A program made the translations under genes and the position numbers. A DNA stretch of 64,000 nt. Source: Actinotalea solisilvae (lineage in GTDB: Bacteria > Actinomycetota > Actinomycetes > Actinomycetales > Cellulomonadaceae). Below the pieces are notes generated by a model. That model saw nothing but the letters and a program-made list of their open reading frames with translations. It made no database searches and had not been told where the DNA came from. Positions 59,459-64,000 of the stretch are shown here, piece after piece. Location of the stretch: positions 62,001-126,000 of the forward strand of contig NZ_JADDKQ010000010.1 in the NCBI RefSeq assembly GCF_016464425.1, in the 5' to 3' direction. Position 1 is the first letter of the stretch; every line of letters begins with the position of its first letter.

Positions 59459-59814
59459 CAGAGCACCCCCGTGAGGTGCTCGACGGTCGCGGGACCGCGC
59501 CGCGCGGTGCGGACCGCGATGACGTCGACCCGGACGCTGCGCGGGTGCAGGTCGTGCCCGGCGAGCCACTCCGCGGCGAGCCGGCGCAGCCGCGCGAGCT
59601 TGGCGTGCGTGACCGCCTCGGCCGGGTGCCCGTAGCCGTCGCCCGACCGCGTCTTCACCTCGACGACGACGAGCTCGTCGCCCTGCAGCGCGACGATGTC
59701 GAGCTCGCCGGCCCGGCCGCGCCAGTTGCGGTCGACCACCTGCCACCCGGCGGCGGCCAGGTACGACGCCGCCACGTTCTCCCCGTACCGGCCCACCGCG
59801 TCCTTCGCCCGCAT
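59458..59814 (-). CDS. yraN: UPF0102/YraN-family endonuclease-like protein
   Basis: The 118-residue protein has the Holliday-resolvase/restriction-like fold of YraN: RYGENVAASYL, NWRGRAGELDIVALQGDELV and VEVKTRSGDGYGHPAEAV, with the E-x-D-x(n)-E-V-K acidic triad. No biochemical function is firmly known. ATG 59814 is preferred because gggagg lies 8 bp upstream; the GTG at 59823 would overlap that ribosome site. Neighbours comM and dprA suggest a DNA-uptake or repair context. Confidence 0.9.
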   Translation of the reverse strand: MRAKDAVGRYGENVAASYLAAAGWQVVDRNWRGRAGELDIVALQGDELVVVEVKTRSGDGYGHPAEAVTHAKLARLRRLAAEWLAGHDLHPRSVRVDVIAVRTARRGPATVEHLTGVL

Positions 59815-59851
59815 GGCGACCACCTCCCGGCGCCAGACGCTGGCAGCGGGG

Positions 59852-59893
59852 GGCGGGCCGCGGTCGCAGGGACCGCGGGGCCTGGGGACGAGC
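59852..59893 (+). repeat. Dispersed 42-bp repeat, copy B, with a hairpin
   Basis: It matches the reverse complement of 53984-54025 at 40 of 42 positions. The first half forms a perfect 8-bp hairpin, ccgcggtc/gaccgcgg (59858-59865 and 59871-59878, loop gcagg). The tail motif cctggggacga is repeated at 59899. It fills most of the 97-bp gap between the DUF2469 stop and the yraN start. Confidence 0.82.
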
Positions 59894-59911
59894 GCCGGCC
59901 TGGGGACGACC

Positions 59912-60235
59912 TCAGCGGCGGAAGGGACCGCCGTCGGGCAGCTCGAGCTCGTTCTTCGCGAGCTCCTCGACGTTGACGTCCTTGAACGTCACGACGCGCA
60001 CGGACTTCACGAAGCGCGCCGAGCGGTAGACGTCCCACACCCAGGCGTCGTTGAGCGTCAGCTCGAAGTAGACCTCGCCCGCGGCCGACCGCACCTGGAG
60101 GTCCACCTGGTTCGCGAGGTAGAAGCGCCGCTCGGTCTCGACCACGTAGGAGAAGACGCCGACGACGTCGCGGTACTCGCGGTAGAGCGCGAGCTCCATG
60201 TCGGTCTCGTAGTTCTCCAGGTCCTCCGCGCTCAC
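59912..60235 (-). CDS. DUF2469-family protein
   Basis: This 107-residue soluble protein of unknown function is highly conserved across actinobacteria. It shows [57 protein letters not shown] and a final [17 protein letters not shown] 60235 gives the family N-terminus and overlaps the rnhB stop (GTGA); an upstream ATG at 60253 would add six residues. It always travels with rnhB and yraN, but no role is established. Confidence 0.93.
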   Translation of the reverse strand: MSAEDLENYETDMELALYREYRDVVGVFSYVVETERRFYLANQVDLQVRSAAGEVYFELTLNDAWVWDVYRSARFVKSVRVVTFKDVNVEELAKNELELPDGGPFRR

Positions 60236-61149
60236 GCGTCCATCATGGACCATCGCGCGCGGTCCCCCGTCCCCCGGCCGGGACCCAGCGCGTCCTCGAG
60301 CGCGTCGTCGAGCAGCAGCGTGCCGAGGTCGTCCCCCGCGGAGCCGCCGGCGACGACGTCGTCGAGGACGGGTCCGGCGGCCACGGCCGCCGTCGGCACG
60401 GCGACCGGCTCGTCGAGGAGCGCGACGGCACCCACGGGCACGACGAGCGGCTCGCGCGTCTCGGGCAGGCGCCAGCTGCAGCGGTGCGCGGGCGTCGGGC
60501 CGAGCAGGCGCAGCGACCGGACGTGCTCGGGCGAGCCGTAGCCCTTGTTCTCGTCCCAGCCGTACTCGGGGTGGCGGCGCGCGAGCTCGACCATCATCGC
60601 GTCGCGCGCGCACTTGGCGAGCACGCTCGCCGCCGCGACGGAGGCGCACGTCCGGTCCGCCTTGATGCGCGTGCGCACCACGGGCGTCGGCGGCTCGCCG
60701 TCGACCCGGGGCTCGGGCGTCACGTCGTCGAACAGGGAGGGCTGCGCGTGCGCCGCCGCCGGCGCCGTGAGCCAGTCGTGCTTGCCGTCGAGCAGGACGA
60801 GGTCGACGGGGAGCGCGAGCGCCGCGAGCGCGCGTCGGCCCGCGAGGCGCAGCGCCGCGATGATGCCGAAGGCGTCGATCTCCTCGGGCGACGCGTGGCC
60901 GACGGCGCGCGCCGTGCCCCAGCGCCCGAGCGCGGGCAGGAGCCGCTGCCGCGCGGCGGGCGTGAGGAGCTTGGAGTCCGTGACGCCCTGGGGGCACGCG
61001 CGCGTCGAGAGGTCGACGGCGACGGCGCCCACGCTCACGGGCCCGGCGAGCGCGCCGCGACCGACCTCGTCCATGCCGACGACGACGCGGTGGCCCGCGC
61101 GCAGCAGCTGACGCTCCTGGCGCAGGTCCGGACGGCCCACGGGGCTCAC
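60232..61149 (-). CDS. rnhB: Ribonuclease HII
   Basis: RNase HII removes ribonucleotides and RNA primers from DNA duplexes. Catalytic acids are in [13 protein letters not shown] (D27, E28), LLDGKHDW and [19 protein letters not shown] is also conserved. At 305 residues it is about 60-80 longer than usual: after the core ends near PETREPL, an Ala/Val/Asp-rich tail with two acidic clusters follows. GTG 61149 overlaps the lepB stop and its own stop overlaps the DUF2469 start, so three genes are chained. Confidence 0.93.
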   Translation of the reverse strand: MSPVGRPDLRQERQLLRAGHRVVVGMDEVGRGALAGPVSVGAVAVDLSTRACPQGVTDSKLLTPAARQRLLPALGRWGTARAVGHASPEEIDAFGIIAALRLAGRRALAALALPVDLVLLDGKHDWLTAPAAAHAQPSLFDDVTPEPRVDGEPPTPVVRTRIKADRTCASVAAASVLAKCARDAMMVELARRHPEYGWDENKGYGSPEHVRSLRLLGPTPAHRCSWRLPETREPLVVPVGAVALLDEPVAVPTAAVAAGPVLDDVVAGGSAGDDLGTLLLDDALEDALGPGRGTGDRARWSMMDA

Positions 61150-61982
61150 TCGGCCGTCGCCGCCGGGACGTCCGCGAACGTGGCGCCGGGGTTGCGAAGC
61201 GCGCCCCAGCGGTCGACGGGCCAGACCGTCACGAACGCGACGCCCACGACGTTCTCCGCGGGGATGCTGCCGCCGCCCGGCGAGCCCTGGTTGTAGCGCG
61301 AGTCCTGCGAGTTCTGCCGGTTGTCGCCCATGACCCACAGCCGGTCGTCCGGCACGACGACGCTGAACTCGATCTCGCTCGGCGACGCGCCGGCGGCGAG
61401 GTACGGCTCGTCGACCGGCACGCCGTTGACGAGGACCCGGCCCTGCTCGTCGCAGCACTCGACCGTGTCACCGGGGAGCCCGACGACCCGCTTGATGAGG
61501 TGCTCGCCCGAGTCCTGCGGCAGGAGCCCGACGTAGGTGAGGACCGACGCCACGGTCGCGCGCCAGCCCGTGGGCCCGGGCTCCTGCGCCGGCAGCCAGC
61601 CGCCCGGGTCCTTGAACACGACGATGTCGCCCCGGTGCACGTCGAGCGGCCCGGGCGCGAGCTTGGTGACCAGGACGCGGTCGCCGACGAGCAGCGTCTG
61701 CTCCATCGAGCCCGAGGGGATGAAGAACGCCTGGACGAGGAACGTCTTGATGACCAGCGAGAGGACGAGCGCGCTGACGACGATGATCGCCGTCTCCTTG
61801 AGCCACGCGGCCAGCGCCCCGCCGCGGCGGCGTGGCGCCTCCGTCGTGCCCGGCTCGGGCGTCCCGGCCTCGCGCACGGCCTCCGCCCCGCGCGTCCGGG
61901 TGGCCTCGGACGCCACGGGCGTCGTCGTCGCGTCGCCGTCGGCGGGACCGGAGCGGCGGGCGGGCGAGGCGGGCGACGTCAC
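61146..61982 (-). CDS. lepB: Signal peptidase I
   Basis: LepB cleaves signal peptides of secreted proteins at the outer face of the membrane. It has one N-terminal membrane helix ([20 protein letters not shown]), the catalytic serine in IPSGSMEQT (S92) and lysine in [12 protein letters not shown] (K164), and the C-terminal [14 protein letters not shown] Ser/Ala/Thr-rich cytoplasmic stretch of about 55 residues precedes the helix. GTG 61982 (278 residues) is the best in-frame start near the family N-terminus; GTG 62021 upstream has no ribosome site. Confidence 0.9.
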   Translation of the reverse strand: MTSPASPARRSGPADGDATTTPVASEATRTRGAEAVREAGTPEPGTTEAPRRRGGALAAWLKETAIIVVSALVLSLVIKTFLVQAFFIPSGSMEQTLLVGDRVLVTKLAPGPLDVHRGDIVVFKDPGGWLPAQEPGPTGWRATVASVLTYVGLLPQDSGEHLIKRVVGLPGDTVECCDEQGRVLVNGVPVDEPYLAAGASPSEIEFSVVVPDDRLWVMGDNRQNSQDSRYNQGSPGGGSIPAENVVGVAFVTVWPVDRWGALRNPGATFADVPAATAE

Positions 61983-62031
61983 CCCACCAGGGTGCCATGC
62001 CTGCCGGGGCCCGGCGGCCACCGGGGACGCC

Positions 62032-62064
62032 GACGGGCGGCCACCCGTGGGGTGACCGCCCGTC
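62032..62064 (-). terminator. 15-bp hairpin after rplS
   Basis: gacgggcggccaccc (62032-62046) pairs with gggtgaccgcccgtc (62050-62064) around a gtg loop; the only non-Watson-Crick position becomes a G-U wobble in the minus-strand RNA, which favours that strand as the functional one. It begins 17 bp after the rplS stop and 50 bp before the lepB start. No U-tract. Confidence 0.75.
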
Positions 62065-62080
62065 GTGGGAGTCGGATCGC

Positions 62081-62440
62081 TCAGCGCGGGGCCGGCGTCT
62101 CGCGCTTCTCCTTGATCTTCGCCTTCTTGCCGCGCAGCTTGCGCAGGTAGTACAGCTTCGCGCGGCGCACGTCACCGCGCGTCACGACCTCGACGGAGTC
62201 GAGCGTCGGGGAGTGCACCGGGAAGGTGCGCTCGACGCCGACGCCGAAGCTCACCTTGCGGACGGTGAACGTCTCGCGGACGCCGCCGCCCTGGCGGGCG
62301 ATGACGACGCCCTGGAACGCCTGGATGCGCGAGCGGTTGCCCTCGACGACCTTGACGTTGACCTTGAGCGTGTCACCCGGGCGGAAGTCCGGGATGTCGG
62401 AGCGCAGCGACGCTGCGTCGACCGAGTCGAGAATGTGCAT
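62081..62440 (-). CDS. rplS: 50S ribosomal protein L19
   Basis: L19 sits at the 30S-50S interface. The 119-residue product starts [20 protein letters not shown] and has [39 protein letters not shown] and [23 protein letters not shown] 62440 has a gggggag ribosome site; the upstream in-frame start adds eight non-conserved residues. It follows trmD after a 185-bp structured leader rather than directly, as in E. coli. Confidence 0.97.
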   Translation of the reverse strand: MHILDSVDAASLRSDIPDFRPGDTLKVNVKVVEGNRSRIQAFQGVVIARQGGGVRETFTVRKVSFGVGVERTFPVHSPTLDSVEVVTRGDVRRAKLYYLRKLRGKKAKIKEKRETPAPR

Positions 62441-62457
62441 GGTGTCACTCCCCCGCG

Positions 62458-62577
62458 CTGCCACAGGTCAGGCGCGTGATGCTGGGCAGCCGGGCTGCCT
62501 GGACGGATCAGGTGGTGGGCACGTCTGCGACGCCGCGCTGACGCGGCGGTGCTGTGTGGCCGCCTCCCCTGTGGCAG
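62458..62577 (-). promoter_or_regulatory. Structured leader between trmD and rplS
   Basis: ctgccacag (62458-62466) pairs with ctgtggcag (62569-62577), enclosing two further perfect hairpins: ggcagc/gctgcc (62485-62499) and gccgcg/cgcggc (62532-62547, loop ctga). The whole resembles a multi-branched RNA just upstream of rplS. It may be a terminator/attenuator or an L19-binding leader; no known riboswitch family is recognised. Confidence 0.5.
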
Positions 62578-62625
62578 AGGCGCAGCCGACGTACCGGGCC
62601 AAGTCTGCCACACGGCTCCGCGCGG

Positions 62626-63441
62626 TCACGACCCGCGCGGGTCCGCGGGGACGGGGCCGTCCGGGCCGACCGTCCACCCGACGGCCTCGAGCGCGGCCCG
62701 GTCGGCGCGGTCGAGCGCCTCGGGCGCGAGGCGTCGCAGCAGGTCGGGGCGTCGCTCCGCGGTCCGCTCGATCGCGCGGTCCCGGCGCCACCGCTCGATC
62801 CGCGCGTGGTGCCCCGAGAGCAGCACGTCGGGCACGTCGTGGCCCCGCCACGACGGCGGGCGCGTGTAGACCGGGTACTCGAGCAGCCCCGCCACGCCGT
62901 GCGACTCCTCGACGAGCGAGTGCGGGTTGCCCACCACCCCGGGGAGCAGGCGGGCGACGGCCTCGACGACGACCAGCGCGGCCACCTCGCCGCCGTTGAG
63001 CACGTAGTCGCCCAGCGACAGCTCGGTCACGCGGACGCCGGACGCGCGGTAGTGCTCGACGACGCGGGCGTCGATGCCCTCGTAGCGACCGCACGCGACG
63101 ACGACGTGAGGCACGCCCGCGAGCCGCTCGGCGGTGCGCTGGGTGAAGACCTCGCCCGACGGTGTGGGGACGACGAGCTCGACGTCCCCCGCGCCGGCGC
63201 CGGCGCCGGCGGCACCCGCGAGGACCTCGTCGACCGCCAGCCCCCACACGTCGGGCCGCATGACCATGCCGGCGCCGCCGCCGAGCGGCGAGTCGTCGAC
63301 GGTGCGGTGCCGGTCGGTCGTCCACGCGCGCAGGTCGTGCACGCGCAGGTCGAGCAGCCCGGACGCGCGCGCCTTGCCCACGAGCGAGAGGTCCAGCGCG
63401 GCGAGGTACTCGGGGAAGATGGTGACGACGTCGACCCGCAC
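62626..63441 (-). CDS. trmD: tRNA (guanine-37-N1) methyltransferase
   Basis: TrmD methylates G37 of tRNAs to prevent frameshifting. The 271-residue protein starts [20 protein letters not shown] and has the knot region [39 protein letters not shown], and [20 protein letters not shown]. The GTG at 63441 is separated from the rimM stop by one base. A short Ala/Gly insertion ([12 protein letters not shown]) interrupts the N-terminal half. Confidence 0.96.
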   Translation of the reverse strand: MRVDVVTIFPEYLAALDLSLVGKARASGLLDLRVHDLRAWTTDRHRTVDDSPLGGGAGMVMRPDVWGLAVDEVLAGAAGAGAGAGDVELVVPTPSGEVFTQRTAERLAGVPHVVVACGRYEGIDARVVEHYRASGVRVTELSLGDYVLNGGEVAALVVVEAVARLLPGVVGNPHSLVEESHGVAGLLEYPVYTRPPSWRGHDVPDVLLSGHHARIERWRRDRAIERTAERRPDLLRRLAPEALDRADRAALEAVGWTVGPDGPVPADPRGS

Positions 63442-63442
63442 G

Positions 63443-63982
63443 TCAGCCCTCGTCCCCGGCCGGCTCGTCCTCGTCGACGGGGTCCGACGCGAGCAGCCCG
63501 CGGGGCGGGTCGAGGACCACGCGGCCCCCCGCGACGTCGACCACGGGCACGATCGCGCGCACGAACGGCACGAGCGTGCGCGCGCCGTCGGGCTCGCGCA
63601 GCACGAGGGCGTCCTGGGCGGGCAGGTGCTCGAGGCCGACGACCTCGCCCACCACCGTGCCGTCCGCGAGCTCGGCGCGCAGGCCCTGCAGCTCGTAGGG
63701 GTACCAGGCGTCGTCCTCGTCGGACGCGGTCACGTCGACGACCAGCTCGACGCCGCGGAGCCCCTCGGCGGCGGTCCGGTCCGACGCCTCGGCGAACGTG
63801 AGGTACCACCGCCCGTTCTGCTCGCGCGTCCGGGTCACGGTCAGCGGCCCCGCGCTCGCGGGCACCGTCGTGAGCACCGTGCCGACCGCGAAGCGGTCCC
63901 GCGGCGCGTCCGTCCGCACGTCGACACCCACCTCGCCGCGCAGGCCGTGGGCGCGACCGACGGTCGCGACGGTGAGCTGCAT
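63443..63982 (-). CDS. rimM: Ribosome maturation factor RimM
   Basis: RimM binds S19 and helps mature the 30S head. The 179-residue product starts [20 protein letters not shown], with the conserved [10 protein letters not shown] motif, and contains [16 protein letters not shown] and [20 protein letters not shown], ending in an acidic tail. ATG 63982 has gaaggga upstream. It starts 18 bp inside the right edge; the usual upstream genes (rpsP, KH protein) would lie beyond the window. Confidence 0.95.
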   Translation of the reverse strand: MQLTVATVGRAHGLRGEVGVDVRTDAPRDRFAVGTVLTTVPASAGPLTVTRTREQNGRWYLTFAEASDRTAAEGLRGVELVVDVTASDEDDAWYPYELQGLRAELADGTVVGEVVGLEHLPAQDALVLREPDGARTLVPFVRAIVPVVDVAGGRVVLDPPRGLLASDPVDEDEPAGDEG

Positions 63983-64000
63983 GGGGGGTCCCTTCGTGCG

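Overview
The window is a very GC-rich, gene-dense stretch of an actinobacterial chromosome. Gene content and order (ribonuclease J/dapA, rpsO-pnp, infB-nusA, rpsB-tsf-pyrH-frr-cdsA, rimM-trmD-rplS-lepB-rnhB) and the protein styles (WhiG/FliA-type sigma factor beside rpsB, DUF2469, DUF4439, bPH_2, DUF4081-GNAT) point to the order Micrococcales, probably near Cellulomonas, Cellulosimicrobium or Isoptericola. The genus is inference. I saw no tRNA, rRNA, CRISPR array, transposase or prophage module.

Layout. 1-2763 (+): end of a TetR-type regulator, an AlkZ-like winged-helix protein and an EamA transporter. 2738-6830 (-): rnj, dapA, folA, thyA. 6871-10205 (+): succinate-semialdehyde dehydrogenase, azlC, azlD, a GNAT. 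10234-23527 (-): a small membrane/TPR-like protein, dapB, an M16 peptidase, pnp, rpsO, ribF, truB, rbfA, infB, ylxR, nusA, rimP. 23669-32416: a DUF4439-like lipoprotein (+), proS (-), an Fpg/Nei glycosylase (+), an orphan AbiEi/DUF559-like gene (-), a GNAT, ispG and rseP (all -). 32579-45794: a polyamine/GABA block. 45838-53686: dxr (-), a PH-domain protein (+), a DivIVA-repeat protein, rlmN, cdsA, frr, pyrH, tsf, rpsB (all -). 54047-63982: an M23 peptidase (+), then whiG-like sigma, xerC-like, dprA, comM, yraN, DUF2469, rnhB, lepB, rplS, trmD, rimM (all -).

How the genes work together. Most of the window is housekeeping: translation factors, RNA decay (RNase J, PNPase), lysine/cell-wall precursor synthesis (DapA, DapB), dTMP synthesis (ThyA, FolA), the MEP isoprenoid pathway (Dxr, IspG) and protein export (LepB). 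The 13-kb block at 32.6-45.8 kb lies between dxr and rseP, genes that usually adjoin. It encodes a spermidine/putrescine ABC importer (potABCD), a putrescine-type aminotransferase, gamma-aminobutyraldehyde dehydrogenase, GABA transaminase, a PuuB-like oxidoreductase and an Lrp/AsnC regulator. With gabD at 6.9 kb this makes a full putrescine-to-succinate route. A diguanylate cyclase is translationally coupled to a saccharopine-dehydrogenase-like enzyme inside the block.

Most unusual structure. The orphan AbiEi/DUF559-like gene at 27731-28669 sits inside a pair of inverted elements: a 31-bp core matching at 30 of 31 positions, extendable to about 76 bp. Outside each element lies a C-rich tract that ends at the neighbouring gene's stop codon. 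A second dispersed inverted repeat (42 bp, 40 matches) lies at 53984-54025 and 59852-59893. Several long, perfect GC hairpins without U-tracts sit between translation genes (rpsO-pnp, infB-rbfA, rpsB-tsf, tsf-pyrH, after rplS).
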